Positions 51,666-60,110 of a stretch of DNA of 64,000 nucleotides are shown here, piece after piece. Where the stretch lies: assembly GCF_000246855.1 (NCBI RefSeq), contig NC_016609.1, positions 3,286,001 to 3,350,000 of the forward strand, written 5' to 3'. Below the pieces are notes generated by a model that saw only the letters and a list, made by a program, of their open reading frames with translations, did no database searches and was not told where the DNA came from. The stretch is from Niastella koreensis GR20-10 (lineage in GTDB: Bacteria > Bacteroidota > Bacteroidia > Chitinophagales > Chitinophagaceae). How positions within the stretch are numbered: position 1 is the stretch's first letter; every line of letters begins with the position of its first letter. The position numbers were made by a program, and so were the translations under genes.

Positions 51666-53101
51666 ACCTATCCTTGTTCCTGGCAGAACCTGCCGTTATA
51701 TTATTTACCGGTATCATCATTGTAGCCGGTGGTATTATCTGGTTAAAACTGAATCCCTTTCTGGCTCTTTTGCTGGGCGCACTGGTGGTGGCTATTATGA
51801 CGCCGGCATCGGCAGTTGTACAATATGCGCTGAGCAAAGGCGCCACGCAGGCCGCCGCCCTTCAACAGGCAAACCGCTCAGTTGGTGAAAGAGTAGCGTT
51901 GGAATTTGGCAATACCTGTTCAAAAATAGGCATCATCATAGCGATGGCGGCCATTATAGGAAAATGCCTGCTCGAAAGCGGCGCCGCAGAACGGATTGTA
52001 CGATCGGTATTACGCCTCACCGGTTTACAAAAAGCCCCCGTAGCATTTATCATAAGCAGTTTCTTTGTAGGAGTTCCTGTGTTCTTTGATGCGGTGATCT
52101 TACTCATGACACCCCTGGCAAAAACGATCAGCCTGCGACTGGGAAAAAACTACCTGCTGTTCATACTGGCCATTGCCGGCGGCGCAGCTATGGCCAATTC
52201 ATTAGTGCCGCCAGCGCCAGGTCCCCTGTTCCTGGCCACTGAAATGCATATTGCCATGGGCACCATGATGATCGCCGGCATTATACTGGGCTTGTTCACC
52301 ATTACAGCTGGTTATTATTATGCGGTGTGGGTAAACAGAAAATGGCCTGTTGAATTAAGGGATTCGCTCGATGCAAAACTGGAAGATATCAGGATGGTTT
52401 CGTTACAGGAAACCAAACAGCTTCCGCCGCTGTGGCTATCTGTTTTGCCGCTGTTGATCCCACTGGTATTTATTTGCGCCGATACAGCAATACATTCCAT
52501 GCATGACGTACAACCGGGAAAGCTGGCAGCCGTAATAAAATTCATGGGCGACAGAAACATCGCGCTGGTTATCGGGGCACTTATTGCATTACTCATTCTT
52601 AAGGTTCACAAAAAGCAAAGCACAGCTGGTTTAAGTTCATTGGTGCAGGGAGCAGTCATAAGCGCCGGCAGCCTTATTCTAATCATTTCAGCAGGCGGCG
52701 CTTTTGGCGGCATGCTGCAACAAACAGGCATCAGTGAGCGCATTGCCCTGTGGACGAAAGATTACCAGATGACATTGATACCGATGGCGTTTTTTATCAC
52801 GGCTATTGTACGTACTGCACAGGGATCGGCTACTGTAGCTTTGATCACCGCATCAGGTATTTTGTCGGGATTGACACATAATACCAGTTTACCCTATCAT
52901 CCTTTGTATTTAGGCCTGGCCATCGGTTGCGGGTCGAAATTGGTACCGTGGATGAATGACGCCGGGTTCTGGCTCATTTGTAAAATGAGCAACCTTACCG
53001 AGAGAGAAACCTTACGTGCCTTTGCACCTATGTTGCTGGTGATGGGACTTACAGGACTTGTTATAATAATGATTGCGGCAAAACTGTTGCCGCTGGTATA
53101 G
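51662..53101 (+). CDS. GntP-family permease (gluconate/sugar-acid symporter)
   Basis: This 479-residue integral membrane protein has about a dozen hydrophobic segments and the GntP pattern ANSLVPPAPGPLFLATEMH, RTAQGSATVALITASGI and a late MNDAGFWLICK. The family imports gluconate and related sugar acids with protons. Its ATG overlaps the stop of the aldolase gene by 4 bp (ATGA), so translation is coupled. In the glucarate operon it is probably the D-glucarate or related hexarate importer. The gap after it (53102-53254) holds a GGCAACGAG palindrome. Confidence 0.9.
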   Translation: MNLSLFLAEPAVILFTGIIIVAGGIIWLKLNPFLALLLGALVVAIMTPASAVVQYALSKGATQAAALQQANRSVGERVALEFGNTCSKIGIIIAMAAIIGKCLLESGAAERIVRSVLRLTGLQKAPVAFIISSFFVGVPVFFDAVILLMTPLAKTISLRLGKNYLLFILAIAGGAAMANSLVPPAPGPLFLATEMHIAMGTMMIAGIILGLFTITAGYYYAVWVNRKWPVELRDSLDAKLEDIRMVSLQETKQLPPLWLSVLPLLIPLVFICADTAIHSMHDVQPGKLAAVIKFMGDRNIALVIGALIALLILKVHKKQSTAGLSSLVQGAVISAGSLILIISAGGAFGGMLQQTGISERIALWTKDYQMTLIPMAFFITAIVRTAQGSATVALITASGILSGLTHNTSLPYHPLYLGLAIGCGSKLVPWMNDAGFWLICKMSNLTERETLRAFAPMLLVMGLTGLVIIMIAAKLLPLV

Positions 53102-53105
53102 GAGC

Positions 53106-53220
53106 AAAGGCAACGAGGCAAGAAGGGATCCAGGCATCGAGGAAAACCTCGTAATAATGCATAAAAAACTCGTTGCCTCGTTGCCTCGTTGCCTAGGGAC
53201 CTTGTTGCCTTTATACCTGG
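53106..53220. repeat. GGCAACGAG-family palindrome without cargo gene
   Basis: The left part (53106-53142, words AAAGGCAACGAGGC and GGCATCGAGG) faces an inverted right part (53169-53212, words CTCGTTGCCTCGTTGCC and CCTTGTTGCCTTT). The loop is about 26 bp and encodes nothing. The words are those of the inverted repeats around the four-helix-bundle gene at 49097-49629. It sits between two genes of the glucarate operon. Confidence 0.7.
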
Positions 53221-53254
53221 CGAGAAATTATTTAAAACTTAAAAGTGAAGGATA

Positions 53255-54130
53255 ATGGAAAAGATAGGTTTCATTGGCTTAGGCATTATGGGAAAGCCTA
53301 TGGCATTGCACTTGGTAAATGCAGGCTATCCTGTATGTGTATTGCAAAAAAATAAAGCCGCCCAGGAACTGGTAGCCGCAGGCGCCGTGGCGCTGACTAG
53401 TGGTAAAGCCATAGCGCAGACGTGTGATATCATTATCACCATGCTGCCCGATTCGCCCGAAGTGCTGGAAATTGTTACCGGTCAGGAAGGAATTATTGAT
53501 GGGGTGCGTGCTGGTAGTTTATTTATCGATATGAGCACCATTGCGCCTTCAACCGCCAAAGAAATTCACCGGTTGTTACAGGCAAAAAGTGTGGAAGCGC
53601 TGGATGCGCCGGTTTCCGGGGGGCAGGTGGGCGCTACGTCTGCATCTTTATCAATAATGGTGGGCGGCAGTGCGCCGGCTTTTGACCGGGCGCTGCCCCT
53701 GTTCAAAACAATGGGAAAAAACATCGTGCATATCGGGGAAGCAGGGGCCGGACAAATGACAAAAGCCTGCAACCAGATGATTGTGGGGATGACGATACAG
53801 GCGGTAGGTGAAGCCTTTGCACTGGCAAAAAAAGCCGGGGTTGACCTGGATAAAATGCGGGAAGTACTGCTGGGCGGTTTTGCTCAAAGCCGCATCCTCG
53901 ATCTGCATGGCAAAAGGATCATCGATGCCAATTATACACCAGGCTTTAAAATAAAACTGCACAGGAAAGACATGAATATCGCACTGCAGGCCGGTAAGGA
54001 ATTTTCCGTTCCGCTATATGGTACGGCCCAGGTGAGTGCGCAAATGGATGCACTGATAGCCCAGGGCAAAGGAGAATGGGACCACAGCGCCATTGCCTGG
54101 CTGATACAACAATTGTCTGGAATAAATTAA
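53255..54130 (+). CDS. garR: Tartronate semialdehyde reductase (2-hydroxy-3-oxopropionate reductase type)
   Basis: This 291-residue beta-hydroxyacid dehydrogenase has the Rossmann motif GFIGLGIMGKPMA (5-17), the substrate motif DAPVSGGQVGA (117-127) and catalytic Lys170 in GQMTKACNQ. The family reduces tartronate semialdehyde to glycerate or acts on related 3-hydroxyacids. Between a GarL-type aldolase with its permease and a glucarate dehydratase, the GarR role is the natural one. The following gudD starts 21 bp after its stop. Confidence 0.87.
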   Translation: MEKIGFIGLGIMGKPMALHLVNAGYPVCVLQKNKAAQELVAAGAVALTSGKAIAQTCDIIITMLPDSPEVLEIVTGQEGIIDGVRAGSLFIDMSTIAPSTAKEIHRLLQAKSVEALDAPVSGGQVGATSASLSIMVGGSAPAFDRALPLFKTMGKNIVHIGEAGAGQMTKACNQMIVGMTIQAVGEAFALAKKAGVDLDKMREVLLGGFAQSRILDLHGKRIIDANYTPGFKIKLHRKDMNIALQAGKEFSVPLYGTAQVSAQMDALIAQGKGEWDHSAIAWLIQQLSGIN

Positions 54131-54151
54131 CGCTTACCTATACATGTGCTC

Positions 54152-55459
54152 ATGAACCTAAGAATCAAAGCTCCCCGCATCCGGGAAATGATCGTAACAC
54201 CAATAGCCATTACCGATCCGCCCCTGCTGAATGCAGCAGGTTTACATGCTCCTTATGCATTACGTACCATTGTTGAATTGATAACCGATGATAATATTTC
54301 GGGCGTTAGCGAAATTCCCGGCAATGTAAGCATCAACGAATCGCTTGAATTGGCGCGTCACCTCATCATTGGAAGATCGCCGGTACAATTAAGCAGTATA
54401 GGCCGCGAACTGGAAAATTATTTTGGCAGGGAAACAGCCGCACAACGGGGCGATACGCCCTGGGACCAGCGAAAACTGGTGCATGTTTTCAGCGCCATTG
54501 AAGTAGCCTGTCTGGATATCATTGGAAAAATTACCGGTTTGCCTGTAGTTGACCTGCTTGGCGGCAAAATGCGTGAACGCGTACCTTTTGCTGCTTATCT
54601 TTTTTACAAATACAAAGGCGCCGGCGGTGAAATGGGCTTTAACATCGATGAGCAGGCCAACCAATGGAGCGCCGCCCGCCAGGTTGCAGCGCTTGATCCC
54701 GAAGGCATAGTTCACCAGGCAAAAGCCATGTGCGCAGCATTTGGTTTCCGTTCTATAAAATTAAAAGGCGGGGTATTTGACCCGGCCCGGGAAACTGCAG
54801 CCATTTTTGCACTGCGGGATGCATTTGGCGAATATGTTCCGTTACGTATAGACCCCAATGCACTATGGACGGTTGAAACATCCATCCATTACGGCCGTAA
54901 AATGGAAGGCATTATCGAATACCTGGAAGATCCTACCCGCGGCCAGAAAAATATGTCGATTGTACGGCAGGCGCTTAAAACGCCATTGGCGACAAATATG
55001 TGCACCACATCCTTCGAGGATATACCGGGCAGTGTGGCTGTAGGCGCTGAAGATATTATTCTCAGCGATCACCATTTCTGGGGTGGCTTACGGGCCTCTA
55101 TGGAATTATCAAAGATATGCACCACGTTCGGGCGGCATCTTTCCATGCATTCCAACAGCCACCTGGGCATATCACTGGCGGCGATGGTGCATCTGGGCGC
55201 AGCCCTGCCCTATTTGCCTTACGACCTCGATACGCATTATCCCTGGCAATCGGATGAAGTTGTCAGCAGCGGCCGCTTCCATTTTGAAGATGGCGCCGTT
55301 ACTGTTCCTTCTGCCCCCGGCCTGGGCGTGGAACTCGACAAGCAGGCACTGACCAGGTTGCATCAGCAATACCTGGATTGCGGATTAACTAAACGCGATG
55401 ATGAAACTGAAATGCAAAAGGTAGTGCCAGGCTGGAAGTTTGAATCAGTGCGTTGGTGA
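54152..55459 (+). CDS. gudD: D-glucarate dehydratase
   Basis: Start is placed at ATG 54152 (an in-frame GTG lies two codons upstream), giving 435 residues. This enolase-superfamily enzyme shows the KxK acid/base pair Lys203/Lys205 (SIKLKGG), metal region Asp234 and Glu259, Asn282, and catalytic His337 in SNSHLGIS, with SDHHFWGG before it. It dehydrates D-glucarate to 5-keto-4-deoxyglucarate, which the aldolase of the same operon would split. Glycerate kinase, needed to finish the route, is not in the window. Confidence 0.93.
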   Translation: MNLRIKAPRIREMIVTPIAITDPPLLNAAGLHAPYALRTIVELITDDNISGVSEIPGNVSINESLELARHLIIGRSPVQLSSIGRELENYFGRETAAQRGDTPWDQRKLVHVFSAIEVACLDIIGKITGLPVVDLLGGKMRERVPFAAYLFYKYKGAGGEMGFNIDEQANQWSAARQVAALDPEGIVHQAKAMCAAFGFRSIKLKGGVFDPARETAAIFALRDAFGEYVPLRIDPNALWTVETSIHYGRKMEGIIEYLEDPTRGQKNMSIVRQALKTPLATNMCTTSFEDIPGSVAVGAEDIILSDHHFWGGLRASMELSKICTTFGRHLSMHSNSHLGISLAAMVHLGAALPYLPYDLDTHYPWQSDEVVSSGRFHFEDGAVTVPSAPGLGVELDKQALTRLHQQYLDCGLTKRDDETEMQKVVPGWKFESVRW

Positions 55460-56011
55460 TTCATCAAAGCGGCTGTTATCAACAAATGTATCCTGGTCGT
55501 AACACCAGCAAAAAGATAATATTGCCTGCAGTTTAATTACAGTGACAATAACTACATTCTCCGCAAATGCAGCAGTGACAGCTGTATCATGGTAACAACT
55601 ATTCTTTAAAATACTTTATTCATCTAATATGCGTGGATTATACATTAATCCGGGGCTTAATATTGAAGCCACACTAAAACAATTAATAATCATTTTTTCA
55701 CATGCGGTTAACCGTTAAAAACTTAACATTGGAAGATGACATTTCTTTGTAATTTTATAATAACCTAATATGCAAATGAGGTTAAGGCCCTCCCGACACA
55801 CCTTCTAACCTCCTTTACAGATCCGGTTGGTGTTATTCTCAATACCATTCCATCTCTTTATGGAATGAACCGGCAGTTTATATTCCGTGCCAGATGAAAC
55901 AACCTCAACCGTAAATAATAAGTATTTAAGGTAGAAAATTTTGTAGCAATCTTTCCTGTCGAAAGGCAGGGATGATAAACCTTATTCGTCAACATTAAGA
56001 ACTGCAATGCT
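55460..56011. other. 552-bp gap after the glucarate operon
   Basis: No gene longer than about 30 codons and no recognised RNA. It holds two small palindromes: CGGTTAACCG (55705-55714, perfect) and CATTCCAT/ATGGAATG (55846-55853 with 55860-55867). Otherwise it is A/T-rich. It marks the border between ordinary metabolism and the kinase-LanC region. Confidence 0.55.
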
Positions 56012-56467
56012 ATGAAAAAAAGTAATGTGGCCGTGGGTATCATTTGCACATTGAACATTACCCTGTTAGTATACGCAGCTACTGCCAAATTGCTTGATTA
56101 CGATAATTTCCAATTTGGACTTACTGAATCACCGTTTATTGCTCCGTTTGCCAATATACTGGCATGGGCTGTACCTGCCACTGAGTATCTCATTGTGGCG
56201 TTACTGGTTATACCTGCTACACGATCAGCTGGCCTGTATGCGTCCTTTGGATTAATGTCAATATTCACCATCTATATAGCGGCCATGCTGCTTTCCGGCA
56301 GCGACATACCCTGCTCCTGCGGGGGCGTGCTGGAAGAGATGTCATGGAGCACGCATATAATATTTAACTGCTTCTTTATTGTTAATTCAGCCTGGGGTAT
56401 TTACCTGCAGCGAAAAAAGCGACGAACGCCTGCCTACTTACCTGCTTTAACCAAACCACTTCATTAA
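56012..56467 (+). CDS. MauE/DoxX-like four-helix membrane protein
   Basis: This 151-residue protein has four hydrophobic segments (about 8-26, 44-66, 72-94 and 114-132) and a PCSCGG motif (Cys101, Cys103) between the last two, like MauE-type or DoxX-like redox membrane proteins of Bacteroidota. MauE relatives take part in electron transfer or disulfide chemistry of exported proteins and also occur beside peptide-modification genes. It is the first gene of the plus-strand block 56012-60446, 114 bp before the HTH gene. Its link to that block is by position only. Confidence 0.75.
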   Translation: MKKSNVAVGIICTLNITLLVYAATAKLLDYDNFQFGLTESPFIAPFANILAWAVPATEYLIVALLVIPATRSAGLYASFGLMSIFTIYIAAMLLSGSDIPCSCGGVLEEMSWSTHIIFNCFFIVNSAWGIYLQRKKRRTPAYLPALTKPLH

Positions 56468-56502
56468 TCACTGTTAATCTTATTTAGAATCAAAAAGGCA
56501 AT

Positions 56503-56565
56503 GTTACGGCCCATGCGTAACGCTGGAAATCGATTCCTTATCCCGTGGCGATTAACAACCGCCAC
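56503..56565. promoter_or_regulatory. Two inverted repeats upstream of the small HTH gene
   Basis: GTTACG / CGTAAC (56503-56508 with 56516-56521) and GTGGCG / CGCCAC (56545-56550 with 56560-56565) are perfect. Both lie within 80 bp of the HTH start at 56582 and could be autoregulatory operators. Confidence 0.35.
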
Positions 56566-56581
56566 TTAAATCACCCGATAT

Positions 56582-56860
56582 ATGCAACGAGATATCATTG
56601 ACCGGCTCTCGCGCCTGGACCACCTTATCCGTATAAAGGGTACAGGCACCCCAGCGCAACTGGCAGAGCGATTAAACCTATCTGAAAGAAGCATTTACGA
56701 TTACATCAGCTTTATGAAGGGATTAGGCTGCCCGATAAAATTCGACAGCTATCGCGAAAGCTATTTTTATGAAGAAGATGGCTTCTTCGTGATTGCATTC
56801 TTTTCAAAAAGTAAGCTAAAACCTTTATTTGAGAATTACTCAAGGGGGCTGAATGACTGA
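56582..56860 (+). CDS. Small HTH DNA-binding protein (92 aa)
   Basis: The N-terminal half is a winged-helix or HTH_11-type DNA-binding domain (IKGTGTPAQLAERLNLSERSIYDYISFMK, about residues 19-47). The remaining 45 residues (GCPIKFDSYRESYFYEEDG) fit a beta-wing and a short hydrophobic tail. There is no ligand-binding domain. It lies directly upstream of the kinase-LanC gene. A perfect 11-bp inverted repeat sits in the gap between them, a likely target. Regulation of the block by this protein is inference. Confidence 0.8.
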   Translation: MQRDIIDRLSRLDHLIRIKGTGTPAQLAERLNLSERSIYDYISFMKGLGCPIKFDSYRESYFYEEDGFFVIAFFSKSKLKPLFENYSRGLND

Positions 56861-56886
56861 TTAATGATGGCGGCAAGAATTAATAC

Positions 56887-56911
56887 TCCACTGCAGTTAT
56901 ACTGCAGTGGA
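56887..56911. promoter_or_regulatory. Perfect 11-bp inverted repeat before the kinase-LanC gene
   Basis: TCCACTGCAGT and ACTGCAGTGGA are exact complements separated by TAT. The site lies 26 bp after the HTH stop and 68 bp before the kinase ATG at 56979. No T-run follows, so an operator or RNA hairpin is more likely than a terminator. It also speaks against the in-frame GTG at 56907 as the start. Confidence 0.6.
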
Positions 56912-56978
56912 CCCGCCGATATTTAATATCAGGGTAACATTGGACCGTGTAGGGTCAAATTCATTAAACTTTATCAGG

Positions 56979-59132
56979 ATGAAAGTGGAGACTATTAAAA
57001 CCGTTTCACAGAGTGTAACGGAAGAAACCGAAGTAAAAGGCAAAGCCGTCAAAAAAGCCGGAAAACGAATCGGCTACAATTATATTATCGTAAAAAGCCT
57101 CAAAGAAAGCCAAAAGAATGATGTTGTAAAATGTTTTTATATAAAAAGCCTTACCAATTTTGGCTTCTGTGTTATAAAGGAAGGAACTTACGGAGATACA
57201 AAAGACAAGCATGGCCGCGACATAAAAGACCGCCTGATCTGGCAACAACAGTTACATGCCGAATTGCAGGACAAGGTGCGTATACCCAGGCTGTTGGGAC
57301 ATTTTGAAGAAAACGGCAATTATTACCTTGTAATAGAAAGCATAAAAGGTAAGCCGTTTTTTAAAGCCTGCCGGGAAAAGAATGGAGAACTGCGTGACGG
57401 GTTAATAACAGGAACGCGTACCGGAATCACCTTTATAAATTACTTAATACAGATCATTGACCTGTTGAACACCCTGCATAAACATCATGTTGTGCATCGC
57501 GATGCTACTTCCAACAATTTTATCATTATGCCCAACGGGAAAGTGGCAGTGATAGATATGGAACTTAGCTATTCCCTGCTACAACAGGCGCCGTCGCCCC
57601 CATTTCAGCTGGGAACTTTTGGATTTATGTCGCCGGAACAACTAAGAACAGAAACGCCTACGATCAAAGAGGATGTATTTTCTGCCGGCGCTTTGTTATT
57701 GCAGGTTTGGACGGGCATTTCACCAACAAAGTTAATTGACGTTTCACTGGAAGCCCTGGTTGAAAAGGTGCATTTTTTTATTCCTGATAAAACAATCGCC
57801 CGTATTGTGGTGCAATGTTTGCACCCTGATGCCCCAAAGCGCCCTGGCTTATCAACGATTTATAATGAATTGGTACAATACAAAGGCGACTTGCGCCAAA
57901 AGCAGCAACGCTCAATAACAAATCCCGTAGTATTTACAAAAGATCAAATCAATCAAACGATACAACAGGCAATTGAAACCATTGGTTCTCCCCTGTTGGC
58001 AGATCCCCAAAAAGGTTGGTTTGCCGAAAGCAATAAAACTGAACCCCTTAATGATAAAAGGAAGATCAACAAGGTTTGGTATACCAGTTTCAGTAAAGGG
58101 GCAACGGGTGTAATGTACTTATTGAACAGGGCAAAGAAAACAGGGTTCGATACCCAAGCCTCAGACCTCCCTGTTCAAAAAGCATTAGACCTTATAAACA
58201 CCAAATACATTCAGCGCATAGATGATGCATCCCCAAGTTTACATTTTGGTGCTACCGGCATTGCAGCCGTACTGGCAAATGCTATCAATGACGGCTTAAT
58301 AGAAGCCCAAACAATTTATTTCGAATGGATCAATCAATTACTTGACCGGGATAACCAAAATGCCGGGTTTATGAATGGCATAGCCGGTCAGGGTATAGCC
58401 CATCTGCTATGCAGTGATTTTTTACCAGCTGAATTAATAAAAGAACGGTTAGACCGGTATGTGGCATTCCTGTTAAAAAATCAATTGAACGACGGGTCGT
58501 GGATCTATAAAGAAATAGAAGACAAAGTAAAAAAGCGACAGGGATTTGCTACCGGCGCATCGGGTATTATTTATTTTCTGCTGGAATACGCGCTGCGTTA
58601 TCAGAACAAAGAGGTGCAGGCATCCGCAGAAGCAGGCCTGCAATGGCTAATGAAAAGAGCTGTTTACCGGGGCAATAAGATACAATGGCGCTCCGATAAA
58701 AATAAAGAACTAATGCACTGGTGGAGCGAAGGCACGTCGGGAATCGCCCTCGCTTTTATAAAAGCTTATTCGTGTTCGGATAACCTTACTGATAAGCAGC
58801 GTTATAAACAATTTGCCACCGGTGCATTATTAAACCACCCCAAACAGGTAGTGGACAACAATCTTAGTCAGCTGCAGGGATTGAGCGGATTGGGAGAAGT
58901 GTACCTGGAAGCTTGCCGGGTATTTCAGGAACAGGAATGGAATGAAAGAGCAGCCTGGATTGCCCAGGTGATCATGCATTTGAAGAAAGAACACCACGAA
59001 TTTGGCCCTTACTGGATGGTGCAATACGAACATCAGCCCACACCAGATTTTATGACCGGCAACAGTGGCGTTATCCACTTTTTATTACGATATTGTTATC
59101 CGGATAAAATTGGATTTCCACTGCTGTCATAA
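56979..59132 (+). CDS. Protein kinase fused to a zinc-ligand-less LanC-like domain
   Basis: From ATG 56979 the protein has 717 residues. About 55 basic N-terminal residues precede a Hanks-type kinase: Lys67 in CVIKEG, catalytic loop HRDATSNN (173-180, Asp175 and Asn180), Asp193 in VIDME in place of DFG, and GTFGFMSPEQ (212-221). The C-terminal half (about 365-717) is a LanC-like alpha toroid of seven GxxG repeats: GATGVMYLL, GATGIAAVL, GIAGQGIAHLL, GASGIIYFLL, GTSGIALAF, GLSGLGEVYL, GNSGVIHFLL. The LanC zinc ligands are absent: WWSEG replaces the Cys motif and LQGLSG replaces CHG. Class III/IV lanthipeptide synthetases have lyase-kinase-cyclase order, but there is no room for a lyase here. 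Function unknown; peptide or protein phosphorylation is likely. Confidence 0.85.
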   Translation: MKVETIKTVSQSVTEETEVKGKAVKKAGKRIGYNYIIVKSLKESQKNDVVKCFYIKSLTNFGFCVIKEGTYGDTKDKHGRDIKDRLIWQQQLHAELQDKVRIPRLLGHFEENGNYYLVIESIKGKPFFKACREKNGELRDGLITGTRTGITFINYLIQIIDLLNTLHKHHVVHRDATSNNFIIMPNGKVAVIDMELSYSLLQQAPSPPFQLGTFGFMSPEQLRTETPTIKEDVFSAGALLLQVWTGISPTKLIDVSLEALVEKVHFFIPDKTIARIVVQCLHPDAPKRPGLSTIYNELVQYKGDLRQKQQRSITNPVVFTKDQINQTIQQAIETIGSPLLADPQKGWFAESNKTEPLNDKRKINKVWYTSFSKGATGVMYLLNRAKKTGFDTQASDLPVQKALDLINTKYIQRIDDASPSLHFGATGIAAVLANAINDGLIEAQTIYFEWINQLLDRDNQNAGFMNGIAGQGIAHLLCSDFLPAELIKERLDRYVAFLLKNQLNDGSWIYKEIEDKVKKRQGFATGASGIIYFLLEYALRYQNKEVQASAEAGLQWLMKRAVYRGNKIQWRSDKNKELMHWWSEGTSGIALAFIKAYSCSDNLTDKQRYKQFATGALLNHPKQVVDNNLSQLQGLSGLGEVYLEACRVFQEQEWNERAAWIAQVIMHLKKEHHEFGPYWMVQYEHQPTPDFMTGNSGVIHFLLRYCYPDKIGFPLLS

Positions 59133-59158
59133 GCCTTATTTCACCAGAAAAGCGACAA

Positions 59159-59944
59159 ATGAATTACGCGAAAGTTTTAGATGCGGCAATGACCTTATTT
59201 CCTAAAAAGATAACGGTAACTTATATTAACGCCGTTACAAAACAACCAATAGGAAAATATAAAATCCCGCTCAGCCAGGTACCACTTGTTTTCAACAAAC
59301 CTGTTACCACCACCATTGATGGGCAGGAATGGCGTATTGTAAAAGCTGATCCTGTGAACGCTGATGATATTTCCATTTTTAAAAAACTGACGTTGCACGT
59401 ACTTGATAAGGATCAGTTGCAGCATACGCCATTAGGCCATAACGTGCCTACCCGGCATGCCAATAGCCCTTTAACAACCCCTACCCCTTTTTACCAGCAG
59501 TTTACATTGAATATGACTACAGACGACTGGTTGCAACTGGAATTTATGCCAGTTCGTTCATTACCACTCATCCAGGAAGAACTTGCCCTGATAGACACGA
59601 TTTTAGCAGATGAAAACGGGTTTAATCCCCTATTGGGTTTTAAAAACATGCATACACGTAGCCTTACAGGCCAAATTGGTTCAAATATCCCTTTTGACGC
59701 TTTTTGCGCTCACATTCCAGTAAACCAAAAAGGTAATATCCGGCTGGCACACGGCGATTTCATTGAAAATGGGTTTGTTTTGCGCACTGAGAATTACGAA
59801 TATTACGGCACAGTAGAAAATAACCGCATTACCTATTTAGGCCTGACGGCCTTTGAATGCATAGACGATGAATTTGTACACGTGGCCACTACCTGGAACC
59901 TGGCACTAGTAAACTGGTGTCAGGGCAGTATAACAGCAGTTTAA
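59159..59944 (+). CDS. Unrecognised protein downstream of the kinase-LanC gene (261 aa)
   Basis: A 261-residue cytosolic-looking protein without signal peptide or membrane helix. The N-terminal 80 residues read as a beta-rich module (KITVTYINAVTKQPIGKYKI, WRIVKADPVNADD). A middle region is rich in Thr/Pro, and the C-terminal half again looks beta-rich (FVLRTENYEYYGTVENNRITYLGLTAF). No family was recognised. It follows the kinase-LanC gene by 26 bp in the same direction, so they are almost certainly co-transcribed. It may be a substrate, partner or second modifying factor; nothing in the sequence decides between these. Confidence 0.7.
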   Translation: MNYAKVLDAAMTLFPKKITVTYINAVTKQPIGKYKIPLSQVPLVFNKPVTTTIDGQEWRIVKADPVNADDISIFKKLTLHVLDKDQLQHTPLGHNVPTRHANSPLTTPTPFYQQFTLNMTTDDWLQLEFMPVRSLPLIQEELALIDTILADENGFNPLLGFKNMHTRSLTGQIGSNIPFDAFCAHIPVNQKGNIRLAHGDFIENGFVLRTENYEYYGTVENNRITYLGLTAFECIDDEFVHVATTWNLALVNWCQGSITAV

Positions 59945-60013
59945 GCCGACCGAATGCATTTTTATTTGCCTGATTTCAAAAAGTCCTTTAATTTACACGG
60001 TCAGTTAAGTTGT

Positions 60014-60088
60014 ACTTCCAATAATTGGTACTTTGGAAGTCATGTACACAATGCTCCGATTAGTAAGCCAACTGCCACTATTGGCTTA
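60014..60088. promoter_or_regulatory. Two inverted repeats upstream of the lysine-tailed HTH gene
   Basis: ACTTCCAA / TTGGAAGT (60014-60021 with 60033-60040) and TAAGCCA / TGGCTTA (60064-60070 with 60082-60088) are perfect. They occupy the gap between the 261-aa gene and the HTH gene at 60111, and may be operators. Confidence 0.35.
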
Positions 60089-60110
60089 ACCATTAAATGT
60101 ATTGAACAGC

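Noticed and set aside
55628-55717. 29-codon ATG frame in the gap after gudD
   Set aside because: Too short, contains hardly any Ser/Thr/Cys, no homologous motif, and compatible with chance in A/T-rich sequence.
56907-56978. GTG start giving a 24-residue longer kinase-LanC protein
   Set aside because: The GTG lies inside the right arm of a perfect 11-bp inverted repeat, and the added residues have no kinase-like features. ATG 56979 is preferred.
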